DNA from: Pagrus major
Taxonomy: Eukaryota; Chordata; Actinopteri; Spariformes; Sparidae
NCBI RefSeq assembly: GCF_040436345.1
Contig: NC_133230.1
Coordinates: 13,092,197 to 13,156,196 of the forward strand
Direction of reading: 5' to 3'
Length of the DNA: 64,000 nucleotides
Numbering within the stretch: the stretch's first letter is position 1; each line of letters starts with the position of its first letter. The notes beneath the pieces are model-generated. The model was given only the letters and a program-made list of their open reading frames with translations. It was not told the origin of the DNA and searched no databases. Below, in pieces: positions 48,546 through 62,193 of this stretch. The position numbers were made by a program, and so were the translations under genes.

Positions 48546-49184
48546 ACATAGTCCAAGTTAAGTCTGTCAGAGCAAGTCTCAAGTTGAATTTGGTTTTTTT
48601 TAAGTCCCAAAGGCTGAGAGCCACAGACTGGGTGGGGAAGTCAAGAAGTATTGAGAGACAGATGCACGCATTGTTTTTAAGTTAAAGGTCTTTATAAGCA
48701 GCTTTTAAGTCAAGATGTGAGCCTACAAGGTCTTCCAGTTCTGGCCATTAAAATGACTTGTGGCCTTCATGAATCACATTAAAAACAAGATTTCAATAGG
48801 GTAGGTATGAAGATGAAAAGACTCAAGAACAGTTTTTAAAAAAAGTGTAAAAGACAACCAAACATACATCACACACATATCAACCAGCGGAGAAGCTACA
48901 AACGTGGGTTAGTTATGTGCTCATGTGTCTTCAGGACAACCGTTCTCCCAGACTGGCAGAGAGGTAAGTGTCTAATGAAGGACTTGGGTGACCATACAGT
49001 CAGTATGTTTTACTGAAGTTTGTCCAAAACAACTTTTTATAAAGTGCTATAAATAGGAAGACATATCATAAAAAAGATTACAAAACCACAGAAGAACCAT
49101 TTTTACAGTAATAAAATTAAAAGTCCCCATTCATGCATGCCTCCAGGAAGAAAAACACTTGAAAATAAATAGAAAATCAAATCA

Positions 49185-49292
49185 ATTTTATTTATTTAGC
49201 CCAAAATCACAATCACATTGCCTCAGTGGGTTTTACAATCTGTACAGTGAACGACATCCTCTGTCCTTAGACCCTCGATTAGAGTGAGGATA
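49185..49292 (+). repeat. Dispersed 'CAATTTTATTTAT' repeat
   Basis: It starts AAATCAAATCAATTTTATTT and continues with TTGCCTCAGTGGGTTTTACA, ATCTGTACAGTGAACGACAT and CCTCTGTCCTTAGACCCTCG. I recognise this as a very common interspersed repeat of percomorph genomes, SINE-like in size. Confidence 0.6.
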
Positions 49293-50159
49293 AACTGGAC
49301 TTCATCGCATGTAAAAATAAACATAAAATGTGATGTTGCTTCTCATGATAATGTCTCGCACCAGGACTGTTACATCATCCTCATATATCCAGTAATGTGC
49401 TCTTTAAGGGAGCAGGATTTCTCCAAGTGGCCTCTCTTCTATGAACCACCACAAGATGGCGCACTGAGACTTCAAGTTCTTGCTAACGAACGCTCACATC
49501 TCTATCCTTAAATCTGCACATTTGCAGAGGGAGATCTGAATGTAAAACTCTTTTTTTTTTTCTTGCTTGACTTCCCTTCTAATTCCGCTTCCTGGATCTC
49601 ATTTAGGAAAATAACAAAGGTGGCCATTTTTGCAATTTAATGTTGGAGGAATGATGAAGGAATAAATTCACATTTTTTCCAGTTTTTATTCAGTGAAAGA
49701 GCAACAAGAAGTGAGTGACTCATCTCAACAATATATTAAATGTATGTTCTTATTCATTTTTCTGTGTCTCTTTGGATACATGTGTTGTTTTCTCCTTGTA
49801 GAATAGTTTTATGATGAAATAAATGTACAAAAAAACACCGAAAATCTCATGTATTATCACCGACCAGCCATTGTTTCCTTGTCTCTGTTCCTCTCGTCCA
49901 CACAAAGCGTGAAAAAGTTTCAGCCACCCCATCCGCGACTCCTGTCGCCCTGTCACCTCCCGCCCTCCTGTTTTTTTCTCTACCCCTCTACCCCCTCCCA
50001 GACACCCATCCATACAAACTCCTGCATCGTCTCTCAAACTAACTCACTCCTCTCTGTACCTTCATCCCCGTCTCCTCTCCATCCAGCGCGTCACATTAAC
50101 CCCTCAGCTGCAGCTTGACACCCGGACTGAGAGCCACCACCACCACCTCCACCTCCATC

Positions 50160-53100
50160 ATGCTCTGGAAATCTCGATCCAAGACCGACGGCTTGCAGGT
50201 AAAAAGAAACACCAAAGACTTTTCTGTCCGCATTTTTGTATTTTTTTCCTTCTACAGCTACGTAGAAGGCAATTTTTATGTGCGTAAAAGGCTGCACATG
50301 GTGGGCCTGTTGGCTCAGAAAATTCACCTGTCGGTTATTAAACGTGTGGAGGACTCAGTGTGCGTAAAATGTTTGGAGGAAATTAAATTACTGGATAAAC
50401 ACAAAGATTTTTTTCACGGGAGGAAACTGGAGATCCGTGCGTAAAAGTGACTTAATTGGACATCAAAATCAGAGAATATAATTGCCTTGTTTATTTGTGA
50501 TTTATGTTAAGTAAACATATTTAATCACTGATGATTAATAGTCTCCATCGGTGCGTAAAATCCAAAGAGTGCCATTTTTTAAACGAATCAAACAATAAAT
50601 GTGAAAGTACAGCGCCTGTGCGAGTTAACAGTCGGTAATTGAATGAATATATCTCTTTAAGAGAAGCGGACCCTGTCGACCCCTCCCCTCATTCTGCCGG
50701 GTGCGCGCAAAACCTATAAGTAGTGCGCTCATGGAGAGACTGGAGGACTCTGTACGTGTGTTGTGCGCGCTTGTGTGTGTGTGTACTGGCAGCAGCAGCA
50801 GCAGCAGCAGCTTTTCATCTGCGCGTAAAGACCTCCGTCAAACAGAGAGATAAAGGAAAAGTAAATAACACCCTTTGAATTTAATGGAGCGTTAAACAAG
50901 CCTGGATTACATCTCCGGAGAATTTGGTGACATCTTTCGAGTCGTTGGAAGCCCGCGCGTCCTGTTGAGTTTTACATTAGGGGGGCATTCAGAGCGGTCC
51001 AGATGTTAATCCACACCTATTCGGCTATGGTGAGTTTGATTGAGAGTCTTGTCTTGTTTTTGTTTGTTTTTTTTTTGTTTGTTTTTTTGGGATGCTGATG
51101 TTTGTTTATAAGTGATGCAACTCGAGTTTATTTTCTGCACCGAGGAAACAGCAAGCAGATGCGAACAATGCGCAAAAACAGCAAATTCCGATTAAATTAA
51201 GAAAAAGAAAAAAAGATTTATGATTTGATAAATGTGCTGCATTTTTATCTGTGTGATATCAGCTGACAGCCTGCAGAGAAGAGAGGTCTTTGGTGATTTT
51301 TGGGGGGATGAGAAATAAATGCATGTTTGGCGAATTTGGCTCGTCCTTTGCTCTCAAGTCTCCATCCTCTCCGATGAGCCGTCCTGACACACACTTCAAG
51401 AGTTGCGGCGCCGCGCATCTGTCCGCGGAGATGCTCTTTGTCTGCGCGGTGTCACAGCGAGTGAGACCGGCTGACAGTGAAGTGTCCGCTCGCTGCAGAA
51501 GCTGGCAGAGGACGGTGCATCTCTCTGCGCTTTTACGGCTTCGAATATAAACTTTGTGAGACTGAAATGTTGGAGCGCACAGCGTGACTTTTAACTGTGC
51601 TTTTAACTTGGCCTCTGCCTGACAGATAATGGACATTGTTCCATCACAACAGCATTGATCCGGGTGACCCAGCTTCGACAAAAAAAATCCAATTTTCCCA
51701 GGAAGTGTGTGAGCACAAATGTAGGCTAGTGGACTACATGTTATTCATACTGTTGCATGCAGGAGTTGAACTTGTGAAGTGAAAATAAAATCATTTTCTG
51801 CGCTGGATGAAGTTGTTTTTTTTCGTTAGTTTCCAGTCCCGGGGTCAGTTGTGCTTTTGTTGACACGGTGGCGGATTATTTGCCCTTGTGCCCCCCTCCC
51901 GGAGCAGCGTGTTGTTGTTGTGTGTTACCTGTCCTTTGTGCAGCTTCTTGGTGGCCGTGACCTTTCTGACACTGTTCAGCAGCGATGCCAAGGGCGTCTT
52001 CTGCCAGTGCGCATCACTTCAAGCGCTGCTGCTGCTATTTCTAACCATCTGATAAAAATGGAAATACACTAATTCGTGTTTGTTGCAGTTTTGTGTCACA
52101 GTAAAACCGTTTTTATATTTTTCTTTAACTGTGCAAATTCAGCCCTCGGATTTAAGCGTCAGGTTTAGAAACAATGCGTCTTCCGGAGCTCAGAACTTTC
52201 AGGATCTGTCTGACTTTTGATGAAAAGTGTTTGAGCAAACTTGTTTAATTCTCTGCAGGACCGCGCAGACGGACTAAGCGGCTCTTCGCCGAGTGGGCGC
52301 CTCTCCCAGCTGTCCTCCCTGAACCAGGCCGCCTACTCCTCGGCTCCCCCGCTCTGCCACACTCCGGCCTCTGACTTCCAGCCTCCGTACTTCCCCCCTC
52401 CTTACCCCCAGTCCTCCCTGCCATACTCCCAGAGCCAGGACTCGTATTCCCACCTGTCAGACCCCTACCCCTCCATCAACTCCATCCATCAGCATCAGCA
52501 AGCGGCATGGCACTCGCAGAGGTCGCGCTCCGAAGAGGGGGGGCTGCTGTCACAGTCGCACCGGGCTCTGAGCCTCGACCCCCGGCGGGAGTATCCAGCT
52601 GTCCCTCGGCTGCTGCACGGGCTCGGGGAAGGCGCTGCCGCTCTCGGGGACGGTCCTCTCGGGATGCACCTGGGACATCACGGCCTCGAGGATCTTCAGG
52701 TGACTTTGTTTGTTTGTTTATTTTGGTTTTCCAGCCTTTGCGATGGCGCTGCGCACTGGGAAGACCGTGCGTAAAAGTCAGGATCAGTGCGCACAAACAT
52801 GAACGAAATCTCTTCTGAGCCTCTTTGATTTTTAATTTTTATAACAACATAAATATAATTTAAAAGAAGTGCAACCTTATCTTGTATAGGCCTTCTTAAA
52901 AAGACGTGGATCGGCAAGAAGGCCTTCAGGCAATTTATCTTCCATTTCTTATTTCTCCTTCAAACGACGCAATTTATAATAAAACCTTTTTTTTTAATAA
53001 ACACCTTTAATTATCCACTCCTCATTTTATATTTTGTAATTTTGTAATTTTCTCCTGTTATTTGATTTTATTTATTATGTTTTGAAAACCTCCTGCAGAC

Positions 53101-54801
53101 CTGAAGCGTATTTTATGTGACTTTCTCCAAAAATTCTCAAGAGCTATATCAAATCCAGAAGGAAAACAGTGATGCGTCGCTTCCTCCAGACTAAAAAATA
53201 AAAAAATAAAACAATCTCGTGAACTGTTGGAGTATAATGCCAGGACTGAAATATGAATTTCTACAAGAATATTGGAGGAAAATGTTTATTTTCTCTAAAA
53301 TTTCGTTCATAAATTGGTAGATAATAATATTTTGGATAAATATCCTCAATTTCCTCAAGTGTGGATTTTTGAATACGTTTGTTTCCAACACTATGTGTCG
53401 TTTCTAAGAGTTTCTGATCCAAACTTCTTACGAATCTATCCAGAATTTTATGCTTAAATTGAGATTAATGACTGGAATTTATATTCTAGATGCACAGAAG
53501 TGTCTGCGGAAGTGTTGCAGACGATATAAAAATATTTTATACCTCTGCATTTCTTTTTAGATTTTGTTCTCAGGGTGACACTCGCCACATGCACGCAGCA
53601 TTATATTATCCGCTGTCTGTCACAGAGACAAAGTCTTTCTGCAGCCCCCTTTTTGTCTTCTGCAGGTTTTTTTTTCGGGAGAAGAATAGTTTCTATGGTT
53701 TATTGAGCAGTCAGCTTCCCTGCAGCAGGTGCAGCTGCAGACGCTGTTTGTTGCCTCCACGCAGAAAGAAAACACACCGAGACCAATTGATCTGCACGGT
53801 CATTAATAGAAAAGAAACGTTTGAGAGGAGCGCCAAGGCGAGGAGTCAACCCGGGCATGTTGCTGTTAAACGCTCCCACTCGACAAGGACCTTTTATTTG
53901 ATTAATGGATTATATCCTCCGCGTTTGAATCCTCTTATAAATTCAGCACAAAGGAGACATCCGAGAATCGCCTTGCAAGACAATTTTTATCCTCAGTGAG
54001 TGAAAAGATCAAATAAACTGCAGAGGCTTTCAATTACTCTTTGGATTGGTGAGCTACGGTGGCTGTTTTTGACCATTTTTGAATCATTTATTTCGTTTTT
54101 ACGCACATCTGAAAGAAAAGTAAAAAGAAATATTAACATTTTTTGATGCTCCCAAATGATGGGAATTATTTTTATTTCTATTAAAACATAGAATAAATAA
54201 ATAATCTGCTCTGTAGTTGGTTGAAACAGTGTAAAATATGACATACATTGTTTGATTTTACTGTATTTTTAGTAAATAAGCATTTTTGTTGCACTGAAAA
54301 ATGAAAAAAAGGCAACTTTTCTTTAATTTAAAACCAAACATGAAGCTTATAAATGACATAAAAATCTGCATTTACATGATTCTTCAAATTTAAAACACCC
54401 AAGTGGCCAAAAATCATTTCATCAGATCTGTGCATGAATGTGAATAATGTGTTAAAAATGTCAGAAACGTATCGTCTGCTCTCCATTTTGCACAAAGAAG
54501 CTCGACACTAAATCGAAGGAGAGTAACAGATTGTTTTATTTACTCTGATATGGTTCGTGTTCATATGTGCTGTGAGGGGCCAAAGCAAGATGGAAGGTCC
54601 GTCTTGCTTTGGCCTGGGAGACACAAGCTGTGTGTGTGCCTATAAGTGTGTGTGTGTGTGTCTATAAGTGTGTGTTGGCTGTGAGGCCGGTGGATAAATG
54701 ATAGTGACTGTCTGTCTGTCTGACACAGGGAATGGAGGAAGGATCAGCCTTGGGCATCCTCGACCACTCTGTCATTAAAAAAGGTAAGAGGTGGGAGAGC
54801 T

Positions 54802-54834
<33 letters not shown>

Positions 54835-54984
54835 ACAGAGAGAGAGAGAGAGCGAGAGAGAGAGAGAGAGATTGAGTGTGTATGTGTGCATTTGTGTGTC
54901 TAAGTGTGCACCTATATAATTGTGCTATACGTGCTGAAGGCGGTTTTGTGTTTAGGGGCACTCCAACACCAGTCTCTCTCGCTG

Positions 54985-55040
<56 letters not shown>

Positions 55041-55170
55041 TAAATAATTCTGTTTTGCTATTTCATTTGAAGTCAAGAAGTCCTCTAATACTCAGCTGCA
55101 GACTTCACCCCAAAGGCACACATTCTTAATGAACTGTTCATGGTCATATGAGAGAGAGAGAGAGAGAGAG

Positions 55171-55224
<54 letters not shown>

Positions 55225-58200
55225 TGAGGGATTAGAGGGAAGAGGAGAGAGAAGTGGGGCAAAGAAGAAAAAAAGGAGGGGAACGTGATAAAAGAGGAGT
55301 TGTGGGGAAATTTGCAGAGTATGATCACTCTAATATTACCGACTCGGAGTTGCAGGAGACACAGGGGCACGATTAGAAAATTCAAGTTGGATTTGTTGCT
55401 GGAGGAGTGCGATACTGTGAAAACCTCGCTCAGCCAAAAGGGGGGGAAAAAACTAGATAGATGCGGCTTGTTTGGGTGTGTAGTGCTGCGATAAAAAAAA
55501 TGAAGGTTTGCTAAGAAACAAGCGAAAAGATGACACCCTACCGTGTTGTAAAAATGGCTGAAAAATAAGTGGGGTTTGGTTGACAGAATCACACTTAAAA
55601 GTATGATTTGTATTTTAAGGAATGTATTTTTATATAAGGACAATGACACTTCATAACAACCTTCATTAATACATATTGCATTAATAGTTTATTAAACTTG
55701 TTTGGGTGTGTAGCGCTGCGATAAAAAACGTAAAGGTTTGCCCAGAAACAAGCTAAAAACAACACGTACTGTGGTGAAAAATGGCTGAAAATTAAATGGG
55801 GCTTGGTTGACGGAATCACACTTGGATGGATGATTCGTATTTTAAGCAATTTCCTTTTATATAAAGAAAATAACAGTAAAATTATAGTTTATTAGACTTT
55901 AGTTAATGTTATTTCACCGTTAACAAACAATGAAATGCTTTATAAACCATTTATTAAGCAATTGTAAAGGCTTATAAACATCAGCTTCATCTTTAAAATG
56001 GCCATCCAGGTGTTTATGGATGAACTACACAGTATTTATAAACCATTTACAAAGTATTATGAACATCAATAGCAACTTTACAATAAAGATTTGCTTAATA
56101 ACTGTAAGTGTACTATGTATTAATGATGGTTACCATAAAGCCTTAAATTTAATCCTTAAATCCTTAACATATAAATCATCTTCTAGCTGTGGTTCTGTCA
56201 GCCAAACCCCATTCACTTTTCAGTCATTTTAACAACACAGTAGGTGTCATTTTTAGCTTGTTTTAGAGCACTACACACCCAAAAAAGTGTCACCTGAGGA
56301 ACAAGTCTTCCTCAAAAAATGGGACATTTTTCTTTTCTTGGTGATTAAATGCTTCATTTTAAACATTAACAGCATCCGCTCACATTTATGAATATATTTT
56401 GGCCTCCTGATTCTAAATATTTCAGTCATCCAACCCCCTCACCGGCACGAACCTTTTCCCTGCTGCAAAGTTTTCACAAAAACAAGGATGTAATTCTCCA
56501 AATCAGGTCCCTGAAGAGAAACAGGAGGCTCACACTGTAAATGTCTAGCGCGATCCCAACTGCTGCCATGTTGCTGCTGTGAACTAGCAGTCATTTGATG
56601 AAGTGACAGTGATTCCACTTGTTTGCCAAACGCTGAGAATCGATCAATTACCGCAGAGAGAGGCACTTAGAGCCGATAGCAGAGCAAACCTAAAGCCCTC
56701 ATGAATAAGAAAATCCAATAGGGAGAAGAGAGCGAGACAGGGTGTGGAAGAAAAAAAAAAAAAAGACAAGGGAAAGGGGGGAAGATAAAGAGTGGGAGGC
56801 ACAAGAAAGAGTCGAGAAAGATGATAAGAGAAAGAGAGAGAGAGAGAGGGAGGGGCAGACAGATGACAAAGGAGAAAGAGAGAGAGAGAGCTGCTCTGTG
56901 GCCTCGCCGGCTGGATGATCGGGCTGCTTGTGAATGAGAGGATTTTAAGAGATTTCTTCAGTCCGGGGAATCTGTGCTGCTCAGCAGGGCATCGCAAGGA
57001 TGCCACCCGCCTCCCCACAGTGTGTGAGGGGACCGAGAGTGTACAGACGTACAGATAATATTTTATTTAAAAAGAGGGAGGGAGGAAGAGAAAAATTGCA
57101 GCGCCGTCAGGAAAATGTTTAAAATGTTGGGCGCATGTTCTTCTAAATATGGTGCTAAGATTTGATGCAGCGATTGTGAATTTCTGGGCTGTTACAGATG
57201 TTTTAAATGATAATTTGGCTGATGTTTGCGTGTGTGTTGATTTTAATTATTTTGCTCCTATGGTACAAATATATAATGTAACCTTCTTTCATATGAAAAA
57301 GAAAAAGAGAAGACTCACAAACTGATGGCAGGGACGTCACGAGCCAGTATCTCGTGAACACACCTGTGCGAAATTGATGCGAGACACAAAAACCATCGTC
57401 CACTGCTGCAGGTGAACGTTGGGCCGATAGCAGTCAACACAGCAAATATTGGCCACCAGTAACGTTCAGCTGATATATCGGTGCATCGCTTTTCTCATAT
57501 ACGCCGATAGTGAAAGAAACATCAACATTTTTTGATGCTCACATATTTCGTTTCTTCTCAAAAATAGAATATATAAATAATCTGCTTCTTAGTTATTTAA
57601 AACAGTGTACATTATGACTTTAGTTGTTTATTTTAGCTGTAGTTTCAGTAAACAAGCTCATATATCGGTGCATCCCTTTTCTTTACTGTAAATGAAATTG
57701 CCTTTATTAGCTTGATTAATTAAGTTAAAGGGCTGGTTCGTGTTTTCAGGAGGGTCTTTGTTCCGTGTTGTGCCCATCTCTCTCCTCACAACTCCTCTCT
57801 GCTGTCGATTTATGAATGAAGGCATAAAATCTCCCGCAAGAACACATTAAAAAAAATGTCCATAAGCGATTTGTTAATTTTTAAAAGGGGCGGGGATGGA
57901 TCCTGGTTGTTTAATTCTCCCTCAACTAGCGAACTGCCTCTTGATATTTTTCTGAGCCGTGGTCGCACAACCTCAGTCAGATAATTGATAATTGGGATGC
58001 ATTTTGAGGCATCTTGAGGCACTCCCCCCTCAAATCGCGATAATATCGTTATAGTGAATTCGTTTGGCGCCGATAATCGTGCAGCAACAATTTAATGTCA
58101 CGGCAATCCTACTCCACACCAATAAAATTACTGTAAATTTGTTTCACACTGTTGAAAAAGTGTCCAATAGTGGGCCAACTACACTATTTCCAGCAATAAA

Positions 58201-61200
58201 AACTGTTCACAGAGAGGTTTGTGGATAGTTTAAATGGGATTTGTCAATAGCTGCGTTTACATGGAGCCTAATATTCCAATTATAATTTATTATAACAATA
58301 AAAATGCTTCATATAAACGAGGGGTAGACAGATTAATGGCCTCAGATTGCTGATAAAATAAACAATTAATAGCCTACAAACACTGAATAATCTAGATAAT
58401 AATAATCTATCAAATAAACGTAGTGGAGAGGAAGTACAAAGTAGCGGAAAATGGAAATATTCAAGTAAAGTACCTCGAAATTGTACTTGAGAACAGTACT
58501 CGAGTAAATTGTGCTTTATTTCATCACTGGTTGTTCGAAATTTTGACACAAAGATTTAGATTTTTACTGCAAATGAATATCGGTCCCACATATCGGTTTT
58601 CAGTCCCCTTGATTTCTAATAATCGACCCGAAAAAGCCGAGTCAGTCAGCCCCTGATATAAACACATCAGTCAGAATAAACAGGCCCAAACCGAACAAAA
58701 TTTAAATCGGTTGCAGAGGGGTAGTTTAAACCTTTTCATAAACCGATCAAGATGAGATAAAATGTCTGACGTGGAACAGGAACACGTGAAGTAACATCAC
58801 TTTTGCTCTTTTCAGATTAAATCCGTTGTGGCATGAAAACACCAGACCCAAAACTCCCACCCCATGTAAACAGTTGTCCATGTAAACAAAGCTGCTGTTG
58901 TGAGCACCACAAACAAAAATACCAATCACCTCCTTTGTCCTGATGCGGACGCAGACGTGTATCTCAAAACATGGCCACTAAATGTATCTGCATGGCTGCG
59001 TATCACTAGATATAGATGACAAATTATTTCGGTGCCTTAAAAGTCCAAAAAAAAGTGCCTTTAAACCAATAAGGCACAAATTAATCTTTGTGTCCCTGTA
59101 AGTAAATTCGGTCCTCGTAAGGAGAGTAGCAGATGAACACACACTCACAATGGGGTCGCTTCTGTTCAGTCCTCTGTATTCAGAGGATTTAGTGGATTTA
59201 GGATTTAAGACTCCAAATCTAATTGAATCGACATCAGCTAACACCTTAAAGGACGGCACAAAGATTGAGAAGAAAAGCCAAATAGACATTGGTCTCGATG
59301 CCAACATCACTCCCAAATTTTGACTCTGAAAGTGTTTTTTGAGAAAGGCTTCGGATGATTGACAGAAAAGTTATAGAAAGTTTAGCGCGGCGCAGAAAAG
59401 TGGGTGTGAATTGAGCTCCTCGAGGTGTGAAGCGAAGCTATTTGCGAATGCGCAGTTAAAATGTAACCACCTGCAGTTCAAACAGCAGAATCAACAAGCT
59501 GCGCTCCAGAATTAGAGCTGTCGACGCAGGGGAGAACATTACACTGAATAGATTAATCAGTCAATGTCACAACACTACTGTTGCTTCACAAGACGTGTTT
59601 TTAATCATCCTTGTAAAGTGTATGTAAAGTTTGTAATTTTTTCGTCCTTTCTCCCGCAGTTCCTATTCCGTCCAAGCTGAACGGCTCGTCCCTCTCCGCC
59701 TTGTCCCTCGGCAAGGAGGGTCTCGGCATGGGAGCCGTGTCCAACCCGGCCGAGGTCTTCTGTTCGGTCCCGGGTCGCCTCTCGCTGCTCAGCTCCACCT
59801 CCAAGTACAAGGTGACGGTCGGGGAGGTGCAGCGACGCCTCTCCCCGCCCGAGTGCCTCAACGCTTCTCTGCTGGGTGGAGTCCTCCGCAGGTGAGAGGA
59901 AGATGGAGAATAAGAAGTTCACACTCAAAGACAAAAATACACTTTAAATCAATCGTTTCCAGACTTGGCGGACCTTATTTTGAAAGAGTTTTATCTCATT
60001 ATGTCTCTAAACAATGTTAAAATACAAACGCATGAGAAGTAAAGAAAGAAACGGAAAGAAAAGCAGCAAATCCTCACATTTAAGTAGCTTATTAAGGATG
60101 AATCTATTTTCAAAATAAATAGAATAGAAAATAAATATAAATAAATAGTTTTGCACATCAATGTTTTGCTAACATTTAATTTGTAATATGGTTTTATGAT
60201 GTCACCACAAGTTGCGTTCCACGTAGAATGAAGTAGATGAGTTAAAAAAAAGTTATTTATTAGCAGTAACAAGTCAGTTAAAGCAACATTTCTTGTGGTT
60301 TTATGGAGAATCTGGAACAAAATCAGCCCGTAATCAACATGCTGTTTAAAAAGTCCAGTTTGTAAGATAGTTGATTGCTGACACGAGTTTGATGAGACTC
60401 AACATCATCAGCAATGAAAGCAATAAAATACAACTCATCCACATTACGACCGAAAAGCTCAGGGACACACTGAGGTTGAGGGGACCATCTGAGGAGCACA
60501 TTATTGACCCTGCTCTGAATGTTGTTGAAAGTCATTCTGGGAAATAAAGGAAATCAGTCACAAAACAACAGCTGGAATCGAGCACCTGATGTGATGCAGA
60601 TCCAAAGACCGACTGACCTCCAGCGATCGTGGCATAATAATCAAAAGTAAGGTGGAGATCAGAGAGGAGCTTCATTCTGGTAGAAAACAGGAAAGCTGTG
60701 CTGTTCTTCCAGTGAAAATGAGTTGAGGAGGTATCTGACACTAAAATAAAACGACTGTCCAATATATTTGTGTTTCTTGGTGGAAGTTAAAGAGACAAAA
60801 CGAGATCCAGGGTTTATCGACAAAGGAGGTGTTAGACTCTTAGTGACAGTCAGACGAACAACACTGCAGGGAAGAGAGAGAGGCTACCAAAACCTCTGAT
60901 GTTTTTGTGAAATGTAATTTTATAGATGTAACAATAATAACAATGGACCTTTAAACATTTGCTGCAGACTACTACACAAAAACACATGACAGGAGCTCTG
61001 ACAAACGATGACCTCGCTATCTTTTTTCCTGAATCTTGACCACTCTTAACTTTAACTATGGGGCCACAACTGATGAGCCAAAATGGGTCATGGGACTAAA
61101 TCACAAGAGGAGCAATGTGGTTTAATGAACCACGGCCTCGGGGCAAGAAAGCAACTTTATGATGCGGGTCTCAGGCTGAAATACTTAAAAAGGGCATCAT

Positions 61201-62135
61201 TAAAAGATCTAAAGAGTCGTTAATATCCAGTCCCTTCTCACCAGACAGACACAGCGACCACACTCATAGCAGCAAGTGCATTTAAGTTGAGTATTTCTTT
61301 AGTTTTTCTATTTTATTTGACTTTATGCGACTTTTTAATGGGAAAATATCGCTACTACTCTCTCTCTCTACTCCAATACAAGTATTTAACAGCTATAAGT
61401 TACTGGTTATTTGGGAAATTAAGATTTTATAATGAAATAAATGCCATGATTTACATTAGGTAAATTACGAAAGTACTAACGCCCTTACGCCCTTTTTTAA
61501 GCCAAAATCCTCACTGTAGCTGCTTAGCTAAAAGCGTTAGTGCACTCCGTCTGAAGTGAGCACATAACTTTGCCCATTTTTTTTCTTTCTTTCCTTGTTT
61601 TTTTACGCTTTTAAACAAGTTCCCATCTACTTCAGTTGTTTAGGAGAACGCTGCAATGCTATTTCGTTTACAGAGCTCCAGAAATGTTTTATCCTTTAAG
61701 TAAATGGTGTGTGTACTTCTTCTGCCTATCATGTAAAAACTGTGAAATATTACCACAGAAAACAGATGTCGAAACATTCTTACATTTAGAAATGTAAACA
61801 AAGAAAGAGATAGTAAAGTAAAGCAAAAACTTAAGTATGGAAAGCAAAAAAAAACGGAAAATACAAGACACTAGCAGTGTTGACAGGGAACAGACTGTAC
61901 TCACAGGCACACCACAATAAAACTCATAAAGACAAACACACACACGCACACACACACACACACAAGGACCCCCTCCTAAAAAACTGCTCTCTCTCTCCGT
62001 CCCCCCTCAGGGCGAAGTCAAAGAATGGTGGCCGCTGTCTGAGAGAGCGTCTGGAGAAGATTGGCCTCAACCTGCCCGCCGGGCGACGCAAGGCAGCCAA
62101 CGTCACTCTGCTAACATCTCTAGTGGAGGGTAGGC

Positions 62136-62193
<58 letters not shown>

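Larger units (their letters stand above)
48091..50159. other. Intergenic spacer between ncdn and tfap2e
   Basis: No gene is seen. It contains a broken LINE fragment (48223-48545), a dispersed repeat (49185-49292) and a pyrimidine-rich region (about 49870-50100) that leads into the first tfap2e exon. Confidence 0.6.
54784..59659 (+). other. tfap2e: tfap2e intron 3
   Basis: A 4.9 kb intron dense in repeats: microsatellites (54807-55224), a direct plus inverted repeat array (55465-56290), a purine-rich tract (about 56745-56895), CCGATAT-type fragments (57415-57685), and a stretch with inverted TGTAAAC words (about 58250-58960). No exon could be supported. Confidence 0.6.

Noticed and set aside
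55092-55649. 185-codon minus-strand frame
   Set aside because: Its tail is a translated dinucleotide microsatellite and the rest covers a repeat copy. No similarity to any protein.
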